From Pseudomonas botevensis (lineage in GTDB: Bacteria; Pseudomonadota; Gammaproteobacteria; Pseudomonadales; Pseudomonadaceae): a DNA stretch of 64,000 bases. The notes under the pieces are model-generated. The model was not told the origin of the DNA and searched no databases. It saw nothing but the letters and a program-made list of their open reading frames with translations. Position 1 is the first letter of the stretch. Each line of letters starts with the position of its first letter. The translations under genes were made by a program, and so were the position numbers. Positions 15,281-23,176 of the stretch are shown in pieces. Where the stretch lies: the NCBI RefSeq assembly GCF_019145475.1, contig NZ_JAHTKI010000004.1, positions 1 through 64,000 of the forward strand. Direction: 5' to 3'.

Positions 15281-16297
15281 ATGCTGGTCTTACGCCCAGT
15301 CGAGCCAACCGACCTGCCTCAACTGCAACAATTGGCCCGCGACAGCCTGGTCGGCGTGACGTCCCTGCCGGACGACAGCGAACGCCTGGGCGAGAAGATC
15401 GCCGGCTCCCGCGATTCGTTCGACAGCGAAGGCAGCGCCCATGGCCCGGAGAACTATTTCTTCGTCCTGGAAGACCTCGACAACCGGCGCCTGGTCGGCT
15501 GCTCGGAGATTCTTGCCACCGCCGGGTACGACGAGCCGTTCTACAGCCTGCGCAACCGCCATTTCACCAGTGCCTCGCGTGAGCTGAACATCGAGCACGG
15601 CGTGCCGGCGCTGTCGTTGTGCCATGACCTCAGCGGCCACACGCTGCTGCGTGGTTTCCACATCGACGCGGCGCTGGTGCGCACGCCGTTTTCCGAATTG
15701 CTATCGCGGGCGCGGCTGCTGTTCATCGCCGCCCACGGGCAACGTTTCGCCGAAGCGGTGATCACCGAAATCGTCGGTTACAGCGATGAACAGGGCCATT
15801 CGCCGTTCTGGGATGCCCTGGGCAAGCACTTCTTCGATCTGCCCTACGCCGAGGCCGAACGCCTGTGCGGCTTGCAGAGCCGCACGTTTCTCGCCGAACT
15901 GATGCCGCAATACCCGATTTACGTACCGATGCTGTCCCAGGCGGCGCAGGACTGCATCGGCCGCATCCACCCCGATGGCCAGGAAGCGTTCGACATCCTC
16001 GAGCGCGAAGGCTTTGAAACCAACAGCTACATCGATCTGTTCGATGCCGGCCCGACCCTGTATGCACGCACCGCGAACATCCGTTCGATCGCCCGCAGCC
16101 AGACCGTCACCGTCTGCCGGCAGGCCCAGATCGATGCCCGGGGTCGCTACCTGCTGAGCAACGACGCGCTGCACGGATTCCGCGCCATCGTCGCTGAACT
16201 GGATTACCAGCCTGGTCAATCCCTGGCGCTTACCCCGGCCATGTGCGCGGCGTTGCAGGTCAGCGATGGCGCCAGCGTACGGCTGACAGCCCTGTGA
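15281..16297 (+). CDS. Arginine N-succinyltransferase paralogue 1 (AstA/AruF-AruG family)
   Basis: A 338-residue acyltransferase of the AstA family, which in the AST pathway joins succinyl-CoA to the alpha-amino group of arginine or ornithine. Hallmarks are the N-terminal 'LVLRPVEPTDLPQLQQLARD', the centre 'VGYSDEQGHSPFWDALGKHF' and 'TFLAELMPQYPIYVPML'. GGAG lies 9 bp upstream of ATG. It is not next to astCDBE genes, and the second paralogue follows after 55 bp, so this pair may act as a heteromer (as AruF and AruG do) on another basic amino acid supplied by the permease. Confidence 0.88.
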   Translation: MLVLRPVEPTDLPQLQQLARDSLVGVTSLPDDSERLGEKIAGSRDSFDSEGSAHGPENYFFVLEDLDNRRLVGCSEILATAGYDEPFYSLRNRHFTSASRELNIEHGVPALSLCHDLSGHTLLRGFHIDAALVRTPFSELLSRARLLFIAAHGQRFAEAVITEIVGYSDEQGHSPFWDALGKHFFDLPYAEAERLCGLQSRTFLAELMPQYPIYVPMLSQAAQDCIGRIHPDGQEAFDILEREGFETNSYIDLFDAGPTLYARTANIRSIARSQTVTVCRQAQIDARGRYLLSNDALHGFRAIVAELDYQPGQSLALTPAMCAALQVSDGASVRLTAL

Positions 16298-16352
16298 ACC
16301 GCGCCCCTACCCCACGACAGTGCCCGAGCAGGCGCGCAAAAGGAGTTGCAGC

Positions 16353-17387
16353 ATGATTGTCCGTCCGGTTCACATCAACGATCTGCCCGCCTTGATGGCA
16401 CTGGTCCAGCAGGCCGGCCCGGGGTTCACCACCCTGCCGGCCAACGAAGAGCGCCTGGCTCACCGGGTACGCTGGGCTCGTCGGGCCTTCGCCGAACAGG
16501 TCGAGCGGGCCGACGCCGATTATCTGTTCGTGCTCGAAGACGACGAGCAACGGCTGGTCGGGGTCAGCGCCCTGACCGGCGGGATCGGTCTGCGTGAGCC
16601 CTGGTACAACTACCGGGTGGGCGTGACCGTCAGCTCGGCTCCGAACCTGGGGATTCAACGGCAGATTCCGACCCTGTTTCTCAACAATGAACTGACCGGC
16701 CAATCGGAGCTGTGCTCGCTGTTCCTCGGCCACGATCAGCGCCACGGCAGCAACGGTCGCCTGCTGTCGCTGGGGCGACTGCTGTTTGTCGCCGAGTTCC
16801 CGCATCTGTTCGGCGAGAAGATGATCGCCGAACTGCGCGGCAGCGCCGACGAACAGGGCTGCTCGCCATTCTGGGACAGCCTGGGACGGCACTTCTTCCA
16901 GATGGATTTCAGCCACGCCGATCATCTGTCGGGGCTGGGCAACAAGGCGTTCATCGCCGAACTGATGCCACGCCAGCCGCTGTACACCTGCCTGCTCACC
17001 GAACAGGCCCAGGCGGTGATCGGCCAGCCGCACCCCAACACCGAGCCTGCGCTGAAAATCCTCCAGGGCGAAGGTTTCGCCCACAAAGGCTACATCGATA
17101 TTTTCGATGGCGGCCCGGTGATCGAAGCCCCGGTGCGCAGCATCCGAACCGTGCGCGACAGCCTGGAACTGACCCTGAGCCTCGGCACGCCGGACGATCA
17201 GGCGCCGCTCTGGCTGATTCACAACCGGCGCCTGGAAAACTGCCGCATCACTGCCGCCCGTGGACGTCGCGTCGGCGGCAGCCTGGTGGTCGACCGCCTC
17301 ACCGCCAAACGCCTGCAATTGCAGCCGGGCAACTCGGTACGCGCGGTCATGCTGCCCAACCGGCAGCAACAAATCGCCGCCGCCTGA
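16353..17387 (+). CDS. Arginine N-succinyltransferase paralogue 2 (AstA/AruF-AruG family)
   Basis: A 344-residue paralogue of the preceding gene. It shares the same blocks ('IVRPVHINDLPALMALVQQA', 'GSADEQGCSPFWDSLGRHFF' and 'AFIAELMPRQPLYTCLL') but is clearly divergent elsewhere, so this is an old duplication and not a recent copy. ATG at 16353 has AAGGAG ending 11 bp upstream; the earlier in-frame ATG does not. With its neighbour it probably forms the succinyl-CoA-dependent step of the pathway. A hairpin follows the stop. Confidence 0.88.
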   Translation: MIVRPVHINDLPALMALVQQAGPGFTTLPANEERLAHRVRWARRAFAEQVERADADYLFVLEDDEQRLVGVSALTGGIGLREPWYNYRVGVTVSSAPNLGIQRQIPTLFLNNELTGQSELCSLFLGHDQRHGSNGRLLSLGRLLFVAEFPHLFGEKMIAELRGSADEQGCSPFWDSLGRHFFQMDFSHADHLSGLGNKAFIAELMPRQPLYTCLLTEQAQAVIGQPHPNTEPALKILQGEGFAHKGYIDIFDGGPVIEAPVRSIRTVRDSLELTLSLGTPDDQAPLWLIHNRRLENCRITAARGRRVGGSLVVDRLTAKRLQLQPGNSVRAVMLPNRQQQIAAA

Positions 17388-17389
17388 AC

Positions 17390-17414
17390 CCACGGGAACA
17401 CTCGCTTCCCGTGG
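17390..17414 (+). terminator. Hairpin downstream of the second succinyltransferase
   Basis: CCACGGGAA (17390-17398) pairs with TTCCCGTGG (17406-17414) around a 7-nt loop, starting just after the stop at 17387. It lacks a U-run, so a Rho-independent role is uncertain. Confidence 0.5.
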
Positions 17415-17558
17415 CGAGGGCGGACGCGCCAGCGCGCCCGGTCAGCCTCCCTCGCAAATTCGTCATGATCCTTGACCCATTCGCGTGATAGCCTTTTCAT
17501 CCTTCGGCGTTGACACCTTTGCTCAAGCCTTTCCATTCCTTTGTATGGTGGAACTCGT

Positions 17559-18428
17559 ATGTCCAGGCTTTCTCATCAAGATTTGCGCCGTAATTTCCGT
17601 CAGCTGCTGGCGTCCGACACCTGCTATCACACAGCCTCCGTGTTCGATCCGATGTCCGCCCGCATCGCCGCTGACCTGGGGTTTGAAGTCGGCATTCTCG
17701 GCGGTTCGGTCGCCTCCCTGCAGGTACTGGGCGCCCCGGACTTCGCCCTGATCACCCTCAGCGAGTTCGCCGAGCAAGCCACCCGCATCGGCCGCGTCGC
17801 CCAATTGCCGGTGATCGCCGACGCCGACCACGGCTATGGCAACGCCCTCAACGTGATGCGCACCATCGTTGAGCTGGAACGCGCCGGTGTCGCCGCGCTG
17901 ACCATCGAAGACACCCTGCTGCCGGCCCAGTTCGGGCGCAAGTCCACCGACCTGATCACCGTGGCCGAAGGTGTCGGCAAGATCCGTGCGGCACTCGAGG
18001 CCCGGGTCGATGCGGAAATGGCGATCATCGCCCGGACCAACGCCGGCATCCTGCCGGTCCAGGAAATCATCAGCCGCACCCGCCAATACCAGGCTGCCGG
18101 TGCTGACGGTATCTGCATGGTCGGCGTGCAGGACTTCGATCAGCTCGAGCAGATCGCCGAACACCTGAGCGTCCCGCTGATGCTGGTCACCTACGGCAAC
18201 CCGGCGCTGCGCGACGACAAACGCCTGGCCGAGCTGGGCGTGCGCGTGACCATCGACGGCCACGGCGCCTATTTCGCCGCGATCAAGGCCACTTACGACA
18301 GCCTGCGCGAACAACGGCAGATCTTCACCCAGGCCTCCGACCTCAGCGCCACCGAACTGACGCACACCTACACCCTGCCGGAGGATTACATCCGTTGGGC
18401 GAAGGAATACATGAGCGTCAAGGAGTAA
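17559..18428 (+). CDS. PEP mutase/isocitrate lyase superfamily enzyme, oxaloacetate-decarboxylase type
   Basis: A 289-residue (beta/alpha)8 enzyme, close in length and motifs to the P. aeruginosa oxaloacetate decarboxylase PA4872. '[20 protein letters not shown]', '[20 protein letters not shown]' (metal-binding Asp-x-Asp and the Gly-Tyr loop) and '[12 protein letters not shown]' are superfamily signatures. It would convert oxaloacetate to pyruvate and CO2, or act on a related C-C bond. ATG at 17559 follows GGTGGAA. It lies 171 bp after the succinyltransferases and directly before a LysR gene, which may regulate it; link to the amino-acid cluster is uncertain. Confidence 0.85.
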   Translation: MSRLSHQDLRRNFRQLLASDTCYHTASVFDPMSARIAADLGFEVGILGGSVASLQVLGAPDFALITLSEFAEQATRIGRVAQLPVIADADHGYGNALNVMRTIVELERAGVAALTIEDTLLPAQFGRKSTDLITVAEGVGKIRAALEARVDAEMAIIARTNAGILPVQEIISRTRQYQAAGADGICMVGVQDFDQLEQIAEHLSVPLMLVTYGNPALRDDKRLAELGVRVTIDGHGAYFAAIKATYDSLREQRQIFTQASDLSATELTHTYTLPEDYIRWAKEYMSVKE

Positions 18429-18476
18429 CAAGGACGCAGACGAGCGGCTCGCAAAGACGTCGTCAGCTCCTACACT

Positions 18477-18504
18477 GAAGGCTCCCGAACCCGAACGAGC
18501 CTTC
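18477..18504. promoter_or_regulatory. Perfect 8-bp inverted repeat at the LysR gene start
   Basis: GAAGGCTC (18477-18484) and GAGCCTTC (18497-18504) with a 12-bp spacer end 5 bp before the LysR ATG at 18509. No good ribosome site lies between, so the right arm overlaps the initiation region. It may be an autoregulatory operator or a translation-blocking hairpin. Confidence 0.5.
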
Positions 18505-18508
18505 CGGC

Positions 18509-19435
18509 ATGAATCGCAACGACTTGCGCCGCGTCGACATGAACCTGCTGGTGATTTTCGAAACGTTGATGTTCGAAAAGAACCTGACCCGCGCCGGGGA
18601 AAAGCTGTTCCTCGGCCAGCCGGCGGTGAGCGCCGCCCTCGCTCGTCTGCGTGACCTGTTTGATGACCCGCTGCTGGTACGCAATGGCCGGGTCCTGGAA
18701 CCGACCCAGCGGGCGCTGGCGATCCTCAGGGAATTGCAGCCGGCGATGGACACGATCTCCGGTGCCGTCAGCCGGGCCAAGGACTTCGACCCGCTGAGCA
18801 GCCGCGACGTGTTCCGCATCGGTCTGTCGGATGACGCCGAATTCGGTCTGCTGCCGCCCTTGCTCAAGCAATTGCGCGAAGATGCGCCGAACGTGGTGGT
18901 GGTGATTCGCCGGGTGAATTTTCTGCTGATGTCGTCGATGCTCGGCTCCGGGGAGATCTCCGTTGGCGTCAGCTACACCACCGAACTGCCGGCCAATGCC
19001 AAACGCAAAAAACTGCGGGATCTGCACTGCAAGATCCTGCGCGGCGACGATCGCCCCGGCGCTCTGACCCTCGACGACTACTGCGAGCGGCCCCATGCAC
19101 TGGTGTCGTTTTCCGGCAGCCTGGACGGTTCTATCGACAACGATCTGGCGCGGGTCAACCGCACCCGCAACGTCGTGCTGGCGGTGCCGCAATTTGCCCC
19201 GTTGCGGGCAATCCTGGCCGGCACCGACCTGCTCGCCACCGTGCCGGATTTTGCCGCTTGCGCGCTGGTCGACGGCAGTACGGTGTTGCGCGCCGACGAA
19301 CCGCCGTTCCAGATCGTGCCGTCGGAGTTGTCGATGGTCTGGAACGGGGTCAACGACAACGACCCGGCGGAACGCTGGCTGCGCTCGCTGATTGCCCATC
19401 ACATGTCGGCTCCGCTACCGTCGCAGGCGCACTGA
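18509..19435 (+). CDS. LysR-family transcriptional regulator
   Basis: A 308-residue LysR protein. Residues about 8-66 form the helix-turn-helix ('NLLVIFETLMFEKNLTRAGE' and 'LFLGQPAVSAALARLRDLFD') of the NodD/LeuO-like subgroup, followed by a co-inducer-binding domain to about residue 300. It probably controls the oxaloacetate-decarboxylase-like gene upstream, from which it is 80 bp apart on the same strand. Its last 86 bp overlap the converging DinB-family gene. Confidence 0.88.
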   Translation: MNRNDLRRVDMNLLVIFETLMFEKNLTRAGEKLFLGQPAVSAALARLRDLFDDPLLVRNGRVLEPTQRALAILRELQPAMDTISGAVSRAKDFDPLSSRDVFRIGLSDDAEFGLLPPLLKQLREDAPNVVVVIRRVNFLLMSSMLGSGEISVGVSYTTELPANAKRKKLRDLHCKILRGDDRPGALTLDDYCERPHALVSFSGSLDGSIDNDLARVNRTRNVVLAVPQFAPLRAILAGTDLLATVPDFAACALVDGSTVLRADEPPFQIVPSELSMVWNGVNDNDPAERWLRSLIAHHMSAPLPSQAH

Positions 19436-19949
19436 CCGGCCTGAACCCGGGATCGGCCTCGCGCAGGTACACCGGCAGATCAGTCATCGGCGGCATCTGC
19501 GGGATCTCGAAATACATCTGCACCACCCAGCCCCGGTGATAGTTGTTGTGGTTGATCACATGCATGAGGATCGCCCCGGCGTTCATGGTGCCGCCGTCAC
19601 CGGAGACGAACTTGAAATCGATCTCGCGGGTCAACGAAGCCTCGGTCTGTCGTGCGCTCCAGGTGCGATACCAGCTATCGACCTCCTGCTGTGCCTGGCG
19701 CAGGTCCCCGAGGTCGTCATGCACCAGATCGTGGGAGGTTTTGAAACCATGGTCACGGCCTTCGAGATGCGCCTGCCAGATCCGGTCGACCACGTAGATA
19801 TGGTTAAGCGTGCCGAGCATGTTATGGAAAACGGTTTTGCGTTCTCGGGTGACCTCCCCGGACGGCAGCGCTTGCAGGCTGTCGAACAGGCGCTGATTAG
19901 CCCAGGTCTTGTAGTCAGCGAGCAGATGGGCAGTGGCTAAGTTGATCAT
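19350..19949 (-). CDS. DinB-family protein
   Basis: A 199-residue four-helix-bundle protein. 'TAHLLADYKTWANQRLFDSL' is the N-terminal DinB signature, and the metal-binding histidines are expected in 'FHNMLGTLNHIYVVDRIW' and 'ILMHVINHNNYHRGWVVQMY'. Such proteins are metal-dependent thiol- or stress-linked enzymes of uncertain substrate. The usual family length is about 165-170 residues; the final 30 residues ('VSAPATVAEPTCDGQSASAA' and beyond) extend antiparallel into the LysR gene and look like a read-through tail. Convergent overlap 86 bp. Confidence 0.82.
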   Translation of the reverse strand: MINLATAHLLADYKTWANQRLFDSLQALPSGEVTRERKTVFHNMLGTLNHIYVVDRIWQAHLEGRDHGFKTSHDLVHDDLGDLRQAQQEVDSWYRTWSARQTEASLTREIDFKFVSGDGGTMNAGAILMHVINHNNYHRGWVVQMYFEIPQMPPMTDLPVYLREADPGFRPVSAPATVAEPTCDGQSASAASVPPGRCR

Positions 19950-20063
19950 CGCGGGTCACCGTAGGCACAAAAGGGCTGCGTCCAGCATAGACGTTGATTG
20001 GCGGGATGGGCGTCGGGCCGACTGTCGGTTCTCTGGACTGCTGGGAGAGGGCACGATCGTCGC

Positions 20064-20981
20064 TCAGGCCCCAAGGCTCGCCCACCCCGCCACCCGTTGT
20101 GCACTGATGCTGACCCCGCCGCAGACAATGATCACCACATCATGCGCCCCGGCCAGCGCCGGATGATCGAGGTACGCCGTCGCCAGCGACACCCCGCACG
20201 CCGGCTCCACCAGTTGCCGCAGATCATTGGCGAAACGCACCACACCCATGATCGCGTCGTCATCGGACAGCACCAGGCACTCATGGGTAAATTCGCCGAT
20301 ATGCTCGACCGGCCACGCCGCCACCTGACTGGCGCCAAGGGACGTGGCAACGCTGTCGATCTTGCTCAGGCGCACCGGATGGCCGGCCTGCAGGGCGGCG
20401 GCAAACGAAGCGGCGCCCCGGGTTTCGCAGGCCACGATCCGGCAGTCCCGCCGGTCATGGCGCAACAGCCCAACCAGCAGCCCGGCAAGCAAACCACCGC
20501 CGCCGACCGAGGTCACCAGGACATCGACCTGCGGACAATCTTCGAGAATTTCATCGACCATCGAGCTGTGCCCTTCCCACAACACGGGATGGTCGAAGGC
20601 CGGCACGTATTCGCTGTCCGCCGCGCTCGCCAGCGCCTGCGCGCGTTGATTGGCCTCGTCCCAGACCTTGCCGTGGACGATGACCTCGGCGCCGGTGCGG
20701 CGGATGCGATCACGGGTTGCTTCCGGCGTGGTGTTCGGCACCACGACGCAGGCTTGCAGGCCCAGGCGGGTCGCCGCCACCGCTGTTGCCAGCCCGGCAT
20801 TGCCACCGGACGGACAGACGACTTTGCGTTTGCCCTGCGCCTCGGCCTGGCTGCACAGCAGGCCGATGCCGCGAATCTTGAACGACCCTCCGGGTTGCAG
20901 GTTTTCCAGTTTCAACCAGATGCGCCGCGTGGCGCTCGATAAAGTCGGGTGCAGGATCAAAGGCGTGCGGATGTGCAACAT
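20064..20981 (-). CDS. PLP-dependent serine/threonine dehydratase-like enzyme
   Basis: A 305-residue fold-type II PLP enzyme. Lys in 'NLQPGGSFKIRGIGLLCSQA' is the Schiff-base Lys. 'CPSGGNAGLATAVAATRLGL' is the phosphate or substrate loop (serine/threonine dehydratases usually read S-x-G-N-H; here it is S-G-G-N-A). 'TSVGGGGLLAGLLVGLLRHD' is the glycine-rich phosphate loop, and the C-terminal Cys in 'VVIIVCGGVSIS' sits where dehydratases contact the pyridine nitrogen. Likely a deaminase of a hydroxyamino acid. ATG at 20981 is used because CAGGAG is well placed upstream of it. Confidence 0.85.
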   Translation of the reverse strand: MLHIRTPLILHPTLSSATRRIWLKLENLQPGGSFKIRGIGLLCSQAEAQGKRKVVCPSGGNAGLATAVAATRLGLQACVVVPNTTPEATRDRIRRTGAEVIVHGKVWDEANQRAQALASAADSEYVPAFDHPVLWEGHSSMVDEILEDCPQVDVLVTSVGGGGLLAGLLVGLLRHDRRDCRIVACETRGAASFAAALQAGHPVRLSKIDSVATSLGASQVAAWPVEHIGEFTHECLVLSDDDAIMGVVRFANDLRQLVEPACGVSLATAYLDHPALAGAHDVVIIVCGGVSISAQRVAGWASLGA

Positions 20982-21141
20982 GACGGCTCCTGACGACGCC
21001 ACGACCGGCATCATCCGGGTCGGATCGTGGCGAGTGAATCAAAACGTCCCACGTTCAAGCTTAGTCCACGGCCCTTGCATCGGGTAAACGCCGGAGATCG
21101 TGCCGGGATCTACACTGAACAGCATCAGCTCAGAGGTGCCC

Positions 21142-21801
21142 ATGAAAATGTCTGCGCAAATGACCGTCGTCGCGGTGCTCGCCACCCTCGCCTATCTGGG
21201 TCTGGCGGTCTGGGGTATGGGTGGCGTGGCGGTGTTCTTTTCCCACGATGCGCTGGTGCTGATAGCGCTGGCGACCCTGGCGATGGTGGTGGCGTCGCTG
21301 TTCACCGAAGTGAACCTGAGTGCCGGCGAACGCGAGGATCGGGCCAATCGCTGGGTGATTCCGGCCTTCGCCGTGATTGGCGTCATCAGTGGATTTCTCC
21401 CGGCCTATTGCGACCGGATCAATTTCTGGACGTTTGGCGGCGAAGGCGTGCGCTGGCTCGGCGCGCTGCTGTTCATCGTCGGCGGCGCGCTGCGGTTGTG
21501 GCCGGTGTTTGTGCTCGGGCATCGCTTCAGCGGGCTGGTGGCGATCCAGCCGGGGCATCGACTGGTCACCGAAGGCATCTACCGGCACCTGCGCAATCCC
21601 AGTTACCTGGGGCTGGTGATCAATGCGCTGGGCTGGGCGCTGGCGTTTCGTTCAGTGGTCGGGATTTTGCTCGCGGCGCTGACCCTGATCCCGCTGATCG
21701 CCCGTATTCATTCTGAAGAAGCGCTGCTGCGGGGACAGTTTGGCGCGGAGTACGACGCCTACTGCACCCGCAGTTGGCGGCTGCTGCCGGGCGTCTACTA
21801 A
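21142..21801 (+). CDS. Isoprenylcysteine carboxyl methyltransferase-like membrane protein
   Basis: A 219-residue inner-membrane protein with about six transmembrane helices. The C-terminal half carries the ICMT/PEMT-type signature 'VTEGIYRHLRNPSYLGLVIN' and 'IARIHSEEALLRGQFGAEYD', the SAM-binding and catalytic region of this superfamily. Start at 21142 follows AGAGGTGCCC; a second ATG two codons on is possible. Substrate unknown. Stands alone between the divergent PLP enzyme and the convergent HAD gene. Confidence 0.82.
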   Translation: MKMSAQMTVVAVLATLAYLGLAVWGMGGVAVFFSHDALVLIALATLAMVVASLFTEVNLSAGEREDRANRWVIPAFAVIGVISGFLPAYCDRINFWTFGGEGVRWLGALLFIVGGALRLWPVFVLGHRFSGLVAIQPGHRLVTEGIYRHLRNPSYLGLVINALGWALAFRSVVGILLAALTLIPLIARIHSEEALLRGQFGAEYDAYCTRSWRLLPGVY

Positions 21802-21845
21802 TCCTGAAACCGCCGAACATGCCCGCTCCCACGAGGGGCGATGGT

Positions 21846-22514
21846 TCAGATGGCTTGCAGGCGCAGTTGGCCGTCGCTGCCGACCTTGACCCCGAGCGCA
21901 TCGTAGCTGGCGATGGTCGCGTGAGCGGTTTCGAGCGGGTGCTGGTGGGTCGCGGTGATAATCATCAGCGCCGAGCCTGCCGCCTCCGCTGCAAGGATGC
22001 CGACGGTGGCGTCTTCGAAGATCAGGCAATCGGCCGGTTCAAGCCCCAGGCGTTTCGCCGCCAGGCGATAGCCCGTCGGATCCGGTTTGCCGGCGGTCAC
22101 GTCCTCGGCGGTAATCATCACCGCAGGCTCGGGAATCCCGGCCGCCGCCATCCGCCGCAGCGCCAGATCCCGCGGCGCCGAGGTCACCATGGCCCAGCGA
22201 TCCGCCGGCAATGCGTCGAGAAACGCCGCCGCACCGGGGATCGGCACGATGCCTTCGACATCTTCGATTTCCGCTTCGGTGATGAACGCTGCCTGGGCCT
22301 GGGCATCCACGCCCGGCAGGTTCAGCCGATTGATGGTGTCGATGGCCCGCGCACCATGGATGGTGGGCAGAAAGGTTTCGACGTCGACGCCATGACGCAC
22401 CGCCCAGGCCGACCAGATCCGCTCGGCGGCGGCGATGGAGTTGAGGACGGTGCCGTCCATGTCGAACAGGAAGGCGCCGAACGCGCGGTTGAAAACAGCA
22501 TCGAGAGCAGACAA
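21846..22514 (-). CDS. HAD-family phosphatase (beta-phosphoglucomutase-like)
   Basis: A 222-residue HAD hydrolase. Motif I is 'FLFDMDGTVLNS', motif II the Ser/Thr in 'WAMVTSAPRDLALR', motif III the Lys in 'ITAEDVTAGKPDPTGYRLAA' and motif IV 'CLIFEDATVGILAAEAAGSA'. The cap inserted after motif I makes it a subclass I member like sugar-phosphate phosphatases. The frame has no ATG near the conserved start; TTG at 22514 (protein 'LSALDAVFNRAFGAF..') fits family length. The longer frame to 22703 overlaps the receiver gene and is improbable. Confidence 0.82.
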   Translation of the reverse strand: MSALDAVFNRAFGAFLFDMDGTVLNSIAAAERIWSAWAVRHGVDVETFLPTIHGARAIDTINRLNLPGVDAQAQAAFITEAEIEDVEGIVPIPGAAAFLDALPADRWAMVTSAPRDLALRRMAAAGIPEPAVMITAEDVTAGKPDPTGYRLAAKRLGLEPADCLIFEDATVGILAAEAAGSALMIITATHQHPLETAHATIASYDALGVKVGSDGQLRLQAI

Positions 22515-22578
22515 GGGGTCGCATCCTCTGGCAAGGGGCCGGGCAAATGTGCCCGGCAATGTAGCACTTGCGCAGGCC

Positions 22579-22989
22579 TCAGTGCAGGCGCGGAGCCCTG
22601 GATTTGAACGCGCCGTCCACGCAGTCGAGCAACTGGCCGATGGCCCAGGGCTTTTTGATGAACGCCACCGGACGCTTGACCCCGGACGTCTCCGGTGTCT
22701 CATAACCGGACATCACCATCACCGGTTTTTCCGGCCAGCGCTCGCCGACCAGATTCGCCAGATCCGCACCGTTGAGGGTGCCGGGCATGGTGATATCGGT
22801 GAGCAACAGCGCCACTTCCGGCGCGTGTTCCTCCAGATATTGCGAGGCCGCATCGGCGCTGGTCTGCGGTTCGACCTTGAAGCCTTCCTCCTGAAGAATT
22901 TCGCACAGAAACTCCAGAATCAACGGATCATCCTCGACCACCAGAATCAACCCGTCATGAAGGTGCGTACTCGACGGAATTGGACTCAT
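22579..22989 (-). CDS. Stand-alone response-regulator receiver protein
   Basis: A 136-residue CheY-like receiver with no output domain. The acidic pair lies in 'LILVVEDDPLILEFLCEILQ' (Glu19-Asp20-Asp21), the phospho-acceptor Asp65 in 'VALLLTDITMPGTLNGADL', the switch Ser in 'VMVMSGYE' and the conserved Lys in 'AFIKKPW'. No histidine kinase is adjacent, so its partner is unknown; single-domain receivers often act in phosphorelays or motility control. Situated between the HAD gene on the same strand and a divergent methyltransferase. Confidence 0.9.
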   Translation of the reverse strand: MSPIPSSTHLHDGLILVVEDDPLILEFLCEILQEEGFKVEPQTSADAASQYLEEHAPEVALLLTDITMPGTLNGADLANLVGERWPEKPVMVMSGYETPETSGVKRPVAFIKKPWAIGQLLDCVDGAFKSRAPRLH

Positions 22990-23146
22990 GAACTGGCACT
23001 CCCTGAATTACGTGTACGTTTTAGCGGCTTGACCCGCTGCTTATCTGGTATGAGCGGCGACTTGTACAGAAATTCATTTTTGATACAGGTCTTTTCCGAA
23101 GTGCCTGATCGGCGACCCATCGCCCCCGCCCATTTATGGTTAAAAT

Positions 23147-23164
23147 GCCGGCCCTTTTGCCGGC
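23147..23164 (+). promoter_or_regulatory. Small GCCGGC hairpin in the methyltransferase leader
   Basis: GCCGGC (23147-23152) and GCCGGC (23159-23164) are a self-complementary pair around CCTTTT, 13 bp upstream of the ATG at 23177. TTAAAAT at 23140-23146 could be a -10 element. Function untested. Confidence 0.35.
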
Positions 23165-23176
23165 CGATCCCGATTG

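Noticed and set aside
21812-21840. REP element after the isoprenylcysteine methyltransferase-like gene
   Set aside because: Only a half-palindrome (GCCCGCTCCCACGAGGGG) is visible; too short to call.
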